Shown piece after piece: positions 34,962 through 43,765 of a stretch of DNA of 59,141 nucleotides. Position 1 is the stretch's first letter, and the number at the start of each line of letters is the position of its first letter. Source of the stretch: Minisyncoccota bacterium. GTDB lineage: Bacteria; Patescibacteriota; Minisyncoccia; Phycocordibacterales; CAIJYI01. The stretch spans positions 13,135 to 72,275 of the forward strand of contig JALNYN010000008.1 in NCBI GenBank assembly GCA_023229825.1. The letters are read 5' to 3'. The position numbers and the translations under genes are program-made. The notes beneath the pieces are model-generated. The model was not told the DNA's origin. It did no database searches and saw nothing but the letters and a program-made list of their open reading frames with translations.

Positions 34962-36002
34962 ATGAACAAATACATATCTATCGGTAAACGAAAAATCGGT
35001 CGCGATTTCCCGCCGTTTGTTATCGCAGAAATCGGCATTAACCACGAAGGAAGCATAGAGAAAGCAAAACGAATGATTCTTGATGCTTCACAAGCGGGCG
35101 CTTCTTGCGTTAAATTCCAATGCCATGTTATTGATGATGAAATGATACCTGAGGCAAAAAATGTTATTCCCGGACATACAAAAGAATCAATTTGGGAGAT
35201 TATGAATCGTTGCGCTTTTTCTGAAGAGCAAGATCTGGAATTAAAAAAATATGCAGAAAGTCTCGGACTTATTTACCTTTCAACGCCGTTTTCTCGCGCT
35301 GCCGCCGACCGTCTTCATAAAATGAAGGTTTCAGCATACAAAATCGGTTCAGGGGAATGTAATAACTACCCGCTTATTGAACATGTCGCTTCGTTCGGAA
35401 AGCCGATTATTTTGAGCACTGGAATGAATGATATCGCGTCGATTCGTTCTTCTGTAAAGATTTTACGGAAATATAAAATTCCGTTCGCACTATTACATTG
35501 CGTTTCTATGTACCCGACTCCATACGATAAAGTGCGACTCGGTTCGCTCGGGGACATACAAAAAGCGTTCCCCGATGCTGTTATTGGACTGAGTGACCAT
35601 TCTATCGGTATCTACACTTGCCTCGGATCGGTGCCTTTGGGTGCAAGTATTTTGGAAAAACATTTCACTTCCGATAAAACTTGGGAAGGTCCGGATATTA
35701 TGATTTCGATTGATCCGCCAGAACTCAAACAAATGATACTTGGATCAAAAGCCATTCATCAAGCGCTTGGCGGAAATAAAGAAATTCAAAAAGAAGAGCA
35801 GGGTACTATCGATTTTGCCTATGCTTGCGTTGTAAGCATCAAAGATATTAAAAAAGGAGAAACTTTTTCCAAAGACAATATTTGGGTAAAACGCCCCGGC
35901 ACAGGAGAAATTAAAGCGGTTGATTACAAAAAAATAATCGGTAAAAAATCTCTCGCGGATATTCCAAAAGATGTGCAGATAAAACGTCGGGACATTATGT
36001 AA
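34962..36002 (+). CDS. neuB: Nonulosonic acid synthase (NeuB/LegI/PseI family)
   Basis: 346 aa. It condenses phosphoenolpyruvate with an N-acetylhexosamine derivative to make a nine-carbon acid. The N-terminal TIM barrel starts with FVIAEIGINHEGSIEKAKRMI, contains VKFQCH, STPFSRAAADRL, YKIGSGE and GLSDHSIGIY, and ends with a SAF (antifreeze-like) domain of about 60 residues (VSIKDIKKGETFSKDNIWVKRPGTG). Whether the product is sialic, legionaminic or pseudaminic acid cannot be decided from sequence inspection; the symbol is the family name. Confidence 0.87.
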   Translation: MNKYISIGKRKIGRDFPPFVIAEIGINHEGSIEKAKRMILDASQAGASCVKFQCHVIDDEMIPEAKNVIPGHTKESIWEIMNRCAFSEEQDLELKKYAESLGLIYLSTPFSRAAADRLHKMKVSAYKIGSGECNNYPLIEHVASFGKPIILSTGMNDIASIRSSVKILRKYKIPFALLHCVSMYPTPYDKVRLGSLGDIQKAFPDAVIGLSDHSIGIYTCLGSVPLGASILEKHFTSDKTWEGPDIMISIDPPELKQMILGSKAIHQALGGNKEIQKEEQGTIDFAYACVVSIKDIKKGETFSKDNIWVKRPGTGEIKAVDYKKIIGKKSLADIPKDVQIKRRDIM

Positions 36003-36117
36003 AAATAGAAAAGCGCTTCATGCGAAATTGGAGCGCTTTATTTTTTTGATATTTTATGGTAGATTATGTCAACAGTCAACAGTTCGTCGGTTTTTATAAA
36101 ACAAAAACAGATATTTT

Positions 36118-37272
36118 ATGAAGAAAAAACGGGTTATTTTATTTGTCACGGAACGTCGAGCGGATTATAGCCGTTTGAAGCCAATAATGAAGGCAGTGCA
36201 AAAAAGCTCGAAGTTGGAACTTCGGCTCGTTATGACAGGGCTCCATTTGGTAAAATCTTTCGGGGAAACGAAAAAATTTGTTGAAGATGATGGATTTACC
36301 GTAAATGCCATAGCTCCGGTATTTGGTTCAGAAGACGGTGATGATGGCGTTGCGATGGCTCATGCCTTCGCTTCATTTGTACATTCCCTGACCGATATTA
36401 TTGCTCGTGAAAAACCGGATATTGTCTTTTGCGGTTTTGATATCGGAGCGCATCTCGCAGCCGCGGTTGTCGGAATGCATTTAAATATTCCCGTTGCTCA
36501 TATTCAAGGAGGAGAACGAAGCGGTACTATTGATGAGGTTCTTCGGCACGCTACTACAAAATTTTCGCATATCCATTTTGCCGGTTCCGAGGAAAGTCGA
36601 AAGCGTATTATTAAACTGGGAGAAGATCCGAAGTACGTTTTTCTTGTAGGAAGCCCGAGTAATGATACGATAAATAGTTTACCTTATCTTCCTCGTGAAG
36701 AAATTTTGAAAAAATACGGATTGGATTCAAAAAAGCCGCTTATTGTCTTTTCACAACACACCGTTACGACCGAGGTTGATTCCGTGGTTGCCCAAATCGG
36801 CGAAAGCATTAAAGCGCTTACGGATATCAAAAAGAAACATAATGCCGAAGTGTTGGCAATATATTCCAATAACGATGCCGGGGGGAAGCGTATTATTTCT
36901 GAACTTGATAAATCGGGATTCAAAGTCGTCCCTCATATTCAGTATGAAGATTACTTACGAATTCTTAAAGTAGCGGATGTTTTAGTGGGAAATTCCAGTG
37001 CCGGTATCCATGAAGCGCCGTCATTTGGACTCCCTACCGTAAATATTGGAACGCGACAACAATTTCGGGAACGTGGGGTAAATGTTGTCGATGTACCCAG
37101 CAAACGAAAAGCGATTTCGAAAGCTGTGGAAAAATGTTTGTTTGATAAGAAATTTCGTGCAAAAGTAAAAAAGGGCAAAAACCCCTATGATCACGGAAAT
37201 GCGTCAGAAAAGATAGTTCGCATCCTTGAAACGATTAAACTCCCTAACGTGCAAAAAGTTATTACCTATTAA
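36118..37272 (+). CDS. neuC: UDP-N-acetylglucosamine 2-epimerase, hydrolysing (NeuC/LegG)
   Basis: 384 aa. The N terminus VTERRADYSRLKPIMKAV and the later HIQGGERSGTIDEVLRHATTKFSHIHFAG segment, with VGNSSAGIHEAPSFGLPTVNIGTRQ near residue 300, are the signature of hydrolysing UDP-GlcNAc (or diacetamido-sugar) 2-epimerases. These release ManNAc or its 2,4-diacetamido analogue for the NeuB-type synthase encoded just upstream. A gap of 115 nt separates it from neuB and a TATAAA about 20 nt before the ATG may be its own promoter. Confidence 0.86.
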   Translation: MKKKRVILFVTERRADYSRLKPIMKAVQKSSKLELRLVMTGLHLVKSFGETKKFVEDDGFTVNAIAPVFGSEDGDDGVAMAHAFASFVHSLTDIIAREKPDIVFCGFDIGAHLAAAVVGMHLNIPVAHIQGGERSGTIDEVLRHATTKFSHIHFAGSEESRKRIIKLGEDPKYVFLVGSPSNDTINSLPYLPREEILKKYGLDSKKPLIVFSQHTVTTEVDSVVAQIGESIKALTDIKKKHNAEVLAIYSNNDAGGKRIISELDKSGFKVVPHIQYEDYLRILKVADVLVGNSSAGIHEAPSFGLPTVNIGTRQQFRERGVNVVDVPSKRKAISKAVEKCLFDKKFRAKVKKGKNPYDHGNASEKIVRILETIKLPNVQKVITY

Positions 37273-37273
37273 A

Positions 37274-38140
37274 ATGCAAAAATTCGATACGCTTTTAGTT
37301 GGCGGAACGGGATTTATTGGAGAGCATTTACTTCGAGAATTTTCCGATTCCAGAACAGCTGTTTTTCATTCCGGAAAAAACGTCTATGTTTCTACGCCAA
37401 ATGTTTTTTATTTTTGCGATGATAACGGCGAATTCTTTTTTGATGAAATAGTGAATCAAGTTTCTCGTATTATTTTTTTGGCGCAACCAAACATCGCTTT
37501 TCTTAAAAGAGTTGTATCTGTGATCGGCGAGGGTGGACCAAAAGTTTTGCTCTATGCGTCATCCCTGATGATATATAAGGGGGGCAAAGATTCACAGAAG
37601 GAAACGGATGAATTGTCTCCGATAACTTTATACGCAAAACAAAAATTGGAGGAAGAACGCATACTTGAGGAATTTTCTAAAAAAAACAAAAAGATTAAAA
37701 TTATAATTGCGCGATTAGGAAATGTGTATGGGGATGTAAAAAATCGTGGAATTATCGGGCTTGCTTTTAATTCGCTATTTCACGCAAAGAAAGAAATTGT
37801 TATTTCAGGAGACGGAACATCTGTTCGCGATTTTATTTTCGTTGATGATGCAGCAAAAATATTTTTTTTGCTTCTCAAAAAAGCAAAAGATGGTTTGAAT
37901 ATTGTAAATGTTTCAACGGGAGAGGGATATACGATTCTTGAAGTTATTAAAAAAATTGAAAAAATAACAGGAAAAGATATCTGTTATCATTACGGCCCGA
38001 TCCAAGAGGAAGTCGTTTCCGTAGTCGGAGATACTCAAAAACTCGAATCTTTAATTGGAACATTTAAAAAAACAACAGTTGACGATGGGCTGAGGATAGC
38101 GTATAAACGTTATGTGATAAAAAATGAGTATAATGCATAA
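37274..38140 (+). CDS. NAD-dependent epimerase/dehydratase (SDR)
   Basis: 288 aa from the ATG at 37274, one nucleotide after neuC (an in-frame TTG at 37226 is less likely). Rossmann motif LLVGGTGFIGEHLL, YASSLMIYKGG serine region, YAKQK as the Tyr-x3-Lys pair and ARLGNVYGD. It is shorter and more divergent than GalE or Fcl. It probably modifies a nucleotide-activated intermediate of the nonulosonate route, or makes a further sugar. The substrate is unknown. Confidence 0.7.
   Translation: MQKFDTLLVGGTGFIGEHLLREFSDSRTAVFHSGKNVYVSTPNVFYFCDDNGEFFFDEIVNQVSRIIFLAQPNIAFLKRVVSVIGEGGPKVLLYASSLMIYKGGKDSQKETDELSPITLYAKQKLEEERILEEFSKKNKKIKIIIARLGNVYGDVKNRGIIGLAFNSLFHAKKEIVISGDGTSVRDFIFVDDAAKIFFLLLKKAKDGLNIVNVSTGEGYTILEVIKKIEKITGKDICYHYGPIQEEVVSVVGDTQKLESLIGTFKKTTVDDGLRIAYKRYVIKNEYNA
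38129..38134 (+). promoter_or_regulatory. Consensus -10 box inside the preceding gene
   Basis: A perfect TATAAT at 38129-38134, within the last codons of the upstream SDR gene and 8 nt before the ATG at 38143. It suggests an internal promoter giving a leaderless message. Confidence 0.5.
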
Positions 38141-38142
38141 TT

Positions 38143-39180
38143 ATGAGTATTTTGAATAACAAACGAATATTAATTACTGGCGGGACCGGTTCTATCGGTT
38201 CAACTTTGGTCAAAGAGCTCTTAGCGAATCATAATCCGAAACAAATCCGTATTTTTAGCCGGGATGATTCCAAACAGTTTCAATTGATGCAAGAACTTGG
38301 CGAAAACGCACCGGTCAATTTTCTTATCGGGGACATTCGCGATAAAGAGCGTTTGATGCGCGCGACGGAAAACATCGATATTGTTTTTCATGCCGCTGCG
38401 CTGAAACATGTTTTCCTGTGTGAGCGAAATCCGTTTGAGGCGTATCAAACGAATGTGCAAGGAACACAAAATGTTATTGATTGCGCGCTTGCTTCCGGTG
38501 TTGACCGAGTGGTGAATATTTCAACAGACAAGGCGGTAAATCCAAGCAGTGTTCTTGGTACGACCAAATTGATGGCAGAGCGTTTGATGCTTTCCAGCAT
38601 TTTTTATAAAGGAACCAAAAAAACGAAATTTTGCAGTGTGCGTTTTGGTAATGTGCTTTGGTCGCGTGGTTCCGTTTTTCCGTTGTTTATAAAACAAATA
38701 AGAAACGGAAAACCGATTACGGTTACTGATCCGGAAATGAGGCGTTTCTTTATGTCGATGAAAGAGGCGGCACAATTGGTGCTCGAAGCAGCTCAAATGA
38801 CAAAGGAAAGCGAGATATTTGTTTTTAAAATGCCGGCGGTAAAAATAGGCGATGCTGTGAATGCTTTGCAGGAAATAATGATTGAGGAAAGTATTGTGAA
38901 TAAAGCATCCCCGATCCGTATTATTGGAGCCAAAGAAGGTGAACGTAAACATGAAAAGTTGCTGACTATCGAAGAATCAGAAAACGCGCTTGAGACCGAT
39001 AAGTTATATATTATTCTGCCAAATTTTAGCGTTATTCCTGTAAAAAAAATACCGGATGTTTTTTATCCCGGTTCAAAAAGGTCGAAATCTGGAGAATACT
39101 GCACTGATCAGGGTCGAGAAATCTCAAACAAAGATCTCAAAAAACTTTTACGAGAAGGGGGGTTTTATAAAATGCAATAG
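38143..39180 (+). CDS. UDP-N-acetylglucosamine 4,6-dehydratase (CapD/FlaA1/LegB-like)
   Basis: 345 aa soluble-type polysaccharide biosynthesis SDR. Motifs: ILITGGTGSIGSTLV, FHAAALKHVFLCERNPFEAYQTN, NISTDKAVNPSSVLGTTK and VRFGNVLWSRGSVFPLF. In place of the usual SDR tyrosine the Yxxx(K) site reads LGTTK; several members of this family have Met here and use a different catalytic base, so loss of activity is not implied. It should start the 6-deoxy (legionaminic/bacillosamine-type) branch. The C-terminal 30 residues are an unassigned tail. Confidence 0.82.
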   Translation: MSILNNKRILITGGTGSIGSTLVKELLANHNPKQIRIFSRDDSKQFQLMQELGENAPVNFLIGDIRDKERLMRATENIDIVFHAAALKHVFLCERNPFEAYQTNVQGTQNVIDCALASGVDRVVNISTDKAVNPSSVLGTTKLMAERLMLSSIFYKGTKKTKFCSVRFGNVLWSRGSVFPLFIKQIRNGKPITVTDPEMRRFFMSMKEAAQLVLEAAQMTKESEIFVFKMPAVKIGDAVNALQEIMIEESIVNKASPIRIIGAKEGERKHEKLLTIEESENALETDKLYIILPNFSVIPVKKIPDVFYPGSKRSKSGEYCTDQGREISNKDLKKLLREGGFYKMQ

Positions 39181-39188
39181 TTTTATAT

Positions 39189-39872
39189 ATGAAAACTTTG
39201 GCGGTTATTCCGGCGCGCGCCGGATCAAAAGGAATTCCGAAAAAGAATATTATTTCGGTTGGAGGAAAACCGCTCATGGCGTGGACGATAGAATCAGCGT
39301 TTTTTGCGGGAGTCGAAAGAGTGTTTGTTTCTTCCGATTCGGACGAGATACTGGAGATGGCGAAAAAATATGGTGCGGAAACGATCAGACGTCCGCAGAG
39401 TTTGTCGGGCGACAAAATTAGTTCTGAAAGTGCGATCTGGCATGCACTCGATTATTTGAAAAAGAGAGAAAAATATGTGCCTGATATGGCGATGCTTCTT
39501 CAGCCGACATCGCCTCTTCGGGGAAGCAAAGATATTAAAAATGCCATAAAATTTCTTGCAAAAGATAAAGTAGCGAGTGCTCTCATAAGCGTTTGCGAAG
39601 CGGACAATAAATATCTTAAATCATTTCTTCTTGATAAGAATAATTATATGCACGGGGTTCATAATGATAAATTTCCGTTTGTAAGTCGACAATTACTCCC
39701 AAAGCTCTATATGCCAAATGGTGCTATATATATAGTTAGGAAAGAAGTATTTAAAAGGAAATCTCTCTTTACCAAGAACACAATTCCTTACGTGATGCCA
39801 AAAGAAAGAAGCGTTGATATTGATACGATAGAAGATATCGTGATATTGGAGAAATACCTACGCAATATGTAG
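39189..39872 (+). CDS. neuA: CMP-nonulosonate cytidylyltransferase (NeuA/LegF/PseF family)
   Basis: 227 aa. It activates the nine-carbon acid with CTP. Motifs: LAVIPARAGSKGIPKKNI, FVSSDSDEILEMAKKYGAE, LLQPTSPLRGSKDI and VDIDTIEDIVILEKYL (metal-binding Asp pair). It is the last gene of the nonulosonate operon and overlaps the convergent GT10 gene by 15 nt at the stop codons. Confidence 0.88.
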   Translation: MKTLAVIPARAGSKGIPKKNIISVGGKPLMAWTIESAFFAGVERVFVSSDSDEILEMAKKYGAETIRRPQSLSGDKISSESAIWHALDYLKKREKYVPDMAMLLQPTSPLRGSKDIKNAIKFLAKDKVASALISVCEADNKYLKSFLLDKNNYMHGVHNDKFPFVSRQLLPKLYMPNGAIYIVRKEVFKRKSLFTKNTIPYVMPKERSVDIDTIEDIVILEKYLRNM

Positions 39873-40916
39873 CATTTTAATAATTGTCATACTGAAATTT
39901 TCGGGGAGGAATTTTTTGAATTTTTCACTTTGTAAGTAGAGATCGCCAGCTGCAAGATATTTGTCATATTGTTCTTCGGTTACGGAAAAAAGAAAATCCG
40001 CGAGTTCTTTATTGTTTTTGAATTTTCGACGATCAATGAATGCTTCGGGGTCTACATATTCGGCGATATTTTCAGCGCCCCAATAGACGGGAACTGATCT
40101 CGCCATAAGAACATCCAATATCTTTTCACTGACATAGCCTTTTGTTTTGGCTATGTTTTCATAACATACGGTAAATTTATAATGGGAAAGCGTTTCTATT
40201 TTATCGTGTGATTCACCCCGGTTTGTTTTGTGTTTTTTTATTTGCCAGGGCCATACCCTTTCCCTCGGTACGTCCAAGTACCCGTACAGATCAAAATCAT
40301 TCGGATAATGTTTATCAAAAAAGTCAATGGTTTTTCTTCTTTCAGAATAAAGTTCATTCGGGTGTCTGCTTCGCTTGTTGCAGGACATGTTGGCGAGGAG
40401 TTTTTTTTCTTGAAATGACGGAGGATCTTTTGGTGGCTCCTTGCGAGGCACGGGCGGATAATATTTGAAGAATTTTCTGTTGTCGATCAGATCGTCGTCC
40501 CATGTCAAAATATATTTGAATTTTTTCCACACCTCAGGGTTGTAATTTTCCGGGTTTACCGCTTTTCCTTCTCCCATCATCAAGATCATTTTGTTCTCCA
40601 ATCCGGCTTGAATCGCTTCTTGGTAGAGCTTGCGCGTTGGCCACGGCCGGTATGTTTTTAATCCAAACAGGGCTCGTATTTTCGATTTTATCCCGCCGCA
40701 CGGTATATAGGTGCCATCAAAGCCGAGCGTATCAAAATAAAAAACCCATGCGCAACTATCAAGCGTATTGTCGTCGGCAGTGGTGAGCTCGTATCCGAGC
40801 ATACGAAGCCGATCGCGCAACACCCGCCATGGTTCGCTCGTGTTGTTCACGTCCGGCCCGAAAATTTTATTATTCGCCATGTGTCCGCTCGGCGGTTGAA
40901 GAAGGATTTTTTTCAT
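39858..40916 (-). CDS. GT10 fucosyltransferase (alpha-1,3/4 type)
   Basis: 352 aa. The C-terminal half has YKFTVCYENIAKTKGYVSEK and ILDVLMARSVPVYWGAENI, the conserved GDP-fucose-binding region of family GT10. The N-terminal half is a divergent acceptor domain and lacks a membrane anchor, as in bacterial members. With the GT11 enzyme at 28.9 kb and the GDP-fucose genes at 45-47 kb it indicates a fucosylated surface glycan. The exact linkage is not predictable. Confidence 0.85.
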   Translation of the reverse strand: MKKILLQPPSGHMANNKIFGPDVNNTSEPWRVLRDRLRMLGYELTTADDNTLDSCAWVFYFDTLGFDGTYIPCGGIKSKIRALFGLKTYRPWPTRKLYQEAIQAGLENKMILMMGEGKAVNPENYNPEVWKKFKYILTWDDDLIDNRKFFKYYPPVPRKEPPKDPPSFQEKKLLANMSCNKRSRHPNELYSERRKTIDFFDKHYPNDFDLYGYLDVPRERVWPWQIKKHKTNRGESHDKIETLSHYKFTVCYENIAKTKGYVSEKILDVLMARSVPVYWGAENIAEYVDPEAFIDRRKFKNNKELADFLFSVTEEQYDKYLAAGDLYLQSEKFKKFLPENFSMTIIKMLHIA

Positions 40917-41740
40917 TTTTTAATAAGTTTTTTAATGAATTGTTTTAATACGAAGACGAGATCTTTTCTTTTTCTGGAGAGAGAAAAGAGTATATCTTGA
41001 AAATTCCAGACTATCGAAAAAAGCGTATATTGTACTTTCCACGGTAATTTTCCAAGGATAGTATTTTTGAACAAAACAATATTCATTTCAGGAAGCAGTA
41101 CGCGTATCTTTTTAACTACCAATGGCATGATCCGTTGAGATAGGTGGGTTTTGTCTGCGAGACAGTTTCTTTTTGTAAGGCCATCATTTTTTGTCAGATC
41201 ATCAAAAAAAGAAAGAAAAAAAATATTATTTTTACGAGCGAGTTCACTGAGATACTCATTAAAAAGTTTCGTCGCATGATTACGCTCAAAGCATGACCCG
41301 AATGATGGATAATCCTTATTGATAGGCGTTTCGGAGGTTGAAGTTGGAATTGCTCCCCAGATGATTACTGTATACCCAAGACTGGTTATTTCTTTGATAA
41401 CTGAAAAATATCTCTCAACACATTCTTTCGCTATTTCTTTGAGCGGTTTATTTTGAAGAGAAGCTTGTTTAATGAGATGAACACGACAATCAACTTCGCC
41501 GAAGGAGAGGAGGATAATGTCGTTTTTCTTAATTTTCTCTAGTATGTTGAAAAGTTTTTCTCTGCCATACGTGGTGGTACCGGTTTTACAAAGATTGTAA
41601 GCGAGCGAAGCGTCGATACGGTATGTTTTAAAAATGGGTATCCTATCATTCGATTCTTTTGGCCAAAGCGGTTGAATGGTATTGCTCCCTGAAAAAAAAC
41701 TTGTATGGCTGTCACCTAGGCAATGAATAACCTTGTTCAT
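40913..41740 (-). CDS. SGNH/GDSL-hydrolase-like protein
   Basis: 275 aa from the ATG at 41740. The N terminus CLGDSHTSFF is an SGNH block I (catalytic Ser in GDS), SFGEVDCRVHLI occupies block III with Glu in place of the usual Asn, and LADKTHLS gives the C-terminal Asp-x2-His. These hydrolases add or remove acyl groups on carbohydrates. The altered block III makes activity uncertain. The last 80 residues are unassigned. It lies between the GT10 and FkbM genes, overlapping GT10 by 4 nt. Confidence 0.6.
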   Translation of the reverse strand: MNKVIHCLGDSHTSFFSGSNTIQPLWPKESNDRIPIFKTYRIDASLAYNLCKTGTTTYGREKLFNILEKIKKNDIILLSFGEVDCRVHLIKQASLQNKPLKEIAKECVERYFSVIKEITSLGYTVIIWGAIPTSTSETPINKDYPSFGSCFERNHATKLFNEYLSELARKNNIFFLSFFDDLTKNDGLTKRNCLADKTHLSQRIMPLVVKKIRVLLPEMNIVLFKNTILGKLPWKVQYTLFSIVWNFQDILFSLSRKRKDLVFVLKQFIKKLIKK

Positions 41741-41753
41741 AACGGCGTTATTT

Positions 41754-42488
41754 TTATATTTTTGCACGGACAAACAAGGCGTCTCCTGCAACGGGAGCTC
41801 CGTTTTCGCTTGCTGTATTGTATATTTTATGGAGATTGAATCCGTATGGCGTTAAAAAAGATGCGATATCCTGCATGAGAGGCTGTCTCTTATACATTTC
41901 GAGAAACTCAACTTCTGTAAAGATCATATCAATACTACCGTTTCCGAGCATTTTTTTTGAGCCTTGGAGAACGAGCAGCTCGCCGCCTTGAACATCCATT
42001 TTGAGAATATGAATTCTCTCTATTTTATGTTTTTCACAGTAGGAGTCCAATGTTTCCGTTTTTACACGAAGAGTTGCGATCGGGTCGTAGCGCTCATTTC
42101 CATCCGTATACTCTGGATTATTCGGAAGGAGAGAGTTGGTATAATGAAGGTTATTGGAATAAAAATCCGCCGTTCCGTTTTCTTTTGAAAGCGCGATAGG
42201 TTCCGCATGAACGTGCTTGTCTCTTTTGAAGAGTTCTGAATATTTTTCAAATACTTCGGGGAACGGTTCAAAGCCGTATATTTCCGCTTTTTGGAATAAT
42301 TTTTTGTATTTGTAGGTTGTTTGTCCGATGTTGGCGCCAACGTCAAATATCATCGGAGTAAGTATATTTCCCAAAAGTTTTTTTTGATCCAGAAAATCAT
42401 CGCCGACTTTTGTTCGGATGGCACTCAGATCATAACCGTAATGTTTTTGGACAAAATGACGGAGGCTTTGTTTGATTTTTTGATTCAT
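41754..42488 (-). CDS. FkbM-family methyltransferase
   Basis: 244 aa. IFDVGANIGQTTYKY (SAM loop), IYGFEPFPEVFEKY, HILKMDVQGGELLVLQGSKKML and a final EFL/EMYKRQPLM segment are typical of FkbM O-methyltransferases in polysaccharide loci. It probably methylates a sugar hydroxyl, perhaps as a chain-end cap. Position 3 nt downstream of the ABC ATPase gene fits a capping role linked to export (inference). Confidence 0.82.
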   Translation of the reverse strand: MNQKIKQSLRHFVQKHYGYDLSAIRTKVGDDFLDQKKLLGNILTPMIFDVGANIGQTTYKYKKLFQKAEIYGFEPFPEVFEKYSELFKRDKHVHAEPIALSKENGTADFYSNNLHYTNSLLPNNPEYTDGNERYDPIATLRVKTETLDSYCEKHKIERIHILKMDVQGGELLVLQGSKKMLGNGSIDMIFTEVEFLEMYKRQPLMQDIASFLTPYGFNLHKIYNTASENGAPVAGDALFVRAKI

Positions 42489-42491
42489 GAT

Positions 42492-43760
42492 TTATGAAAT
42501 CTTTTTGTTTTTATATTCAAGGGGGATGATGATTTTTCCGGGAATTTGGTTATTATACATCGCCGACAAAGGATTGTCCGAGTGATATATTTCGAAGGGG
42601 ATGTTTTGTTTTCTGTCGATAAACTCAACGCCCGGGCAATTTATATTTATTTCCAGATAGTAGAATCCAGCATTTAAAAGCTTTAATGGAATCTGTATTT
42701 GGCTTTTATATCTGCCGGGTGCGTATGAGGACAATTGTCCCGCTTTGTCGGCGTCTGAAGAATAAAAAAGAAGTTCTCCTTGGGAATAGCAACCCAAAGC
42801 AAGCATTGCGCGTTCGATTTTTCTAAATATCTCGTATTCTACTTCTACGGAAAAATCCGAATCAAAAGGAATTTTTGCCGACGGAATATCATCTTTTCCC
42901 AAAAGTGATATCTTTCTTATTTTTGCGTCTTTGTCTGTTGTTTCGTTATATTCAAGTACAGAATTGAGAAAATTACTGCTCTTTGTATAATGGCGTATAA
43001 CCTCTTTTGTGTTTCCGAACTTTATGATCTCGCCTTTTTCGAGTAGTACTGTTTTTGTACAGAGCTGTTCTATCGCTCCCATATTGTGGCTCACAAAAAG
43101 AATGGTTCGTCCGTCCTGTTTTGTCACTTCATCCATTTTTCCGAGACACTTTTTTTGAAATTCCGCATCTCCGACGGCGAGTACTTCATCAATAATGAGA
43201 ATATCAGGCTCCATGTGTGCGGCGACGGAAAAGGCGAGACGAACATACATTCCGCTTGAGTAATATTTCACCGGCGTATCAATAAATTTGTCCACGCCGG
43301 CAAACTCGACGATCCTATCGAATTTTTCGGCGATCTCTTTGCGTCCCATTCCCAATATCGCACCGTTTAAGAAAATGTTTTCCCTGCCGGAAAGTTCCGG
43401 ATGAAATCCGGTGCCCACCTCCAGAAGACTGCCGACTTTGCCTTGTATGATAATTTCTCCCGTTGTCGGCGGAGTAATTTGGGAGAGGATTTTCAGAAGC
43501 GTGGATTTTCCGGAACCGTTCGGCCCGATGATCCCGATAACCTCGCCCTTCTTCACCTCAAGATTGATATCTTTGAGCGCCCAAAATTCTTCCTTGGTGT
43601 CGATGCCGGCGATTTGTTTGGCTTTGGTTTTGAGAAATTTAAAAGGGGAGCGCAATATGGTCATTATGACATCCCGAAGCGCCACATATCCTCCTCTGTG
43701 GTGGTTGATATTGTAGCGCTTGCCGACGTTTTTTATGGTGATGATAGGATTATTTTCCAT
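42492..43760 (-). CDS. wzt: Polysaccharide ABC exporter, ATPase with carbohydrate-binding domain
   Basis: 422 aa. Nucleotide-binding domain with Walker A at about residues 79-87 (GPNGSGKST), signature YSSGMYVRLAFS, Walker B ILIIDEVLAVGD and switch His in FVSHNM. The C-terminal 150 residues (from about 270) form a Wzt-type beta-sandwich that binds the non-reducing end of the glycan, as in exporters where a terminal modification triggers export. It pairs with the permease 5 nt upstream. Confidence 0.9.
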   Translation of the reverse strand: MENNPIITIKNVGKRYNINHHRGGYVALRDVIMTILRSPFKFLKTKAKQIAGIDTKEEFWALKDINLEVKKGEVIGIIGPNGSGKSTLLKILSQITPPTTGEIIIQGKVGSLLEVGTGFHPELSGRENIFLNGAILGMGRKEIAEKFDRIVEFAGVDKFIDTPVKYYSSGMYVRLAFSVAAHMEPDILIIDEVLAVGDAEFQKKCLGKMDEVTKQDGRTILFVSHNMGAIEQLCTKTVLLEKGEIIKFGNTKEVIRHYTKSSNFLNSVLEYNETTDKDAKIRKISLLGKDDIPSAKIPFDSDFSVEVEYEIFRKIERAMLALGCYSQGELLFYSSDADKAGQLSSYAPGRYKSQIQIPLKLLNAGFYYLEININCPGVEFIDRKQNIPFEIYHSDNPLSAMYNNQIPGKIIIPLEYKNKKIS

Positions 43761-43765
43761 AAAAT

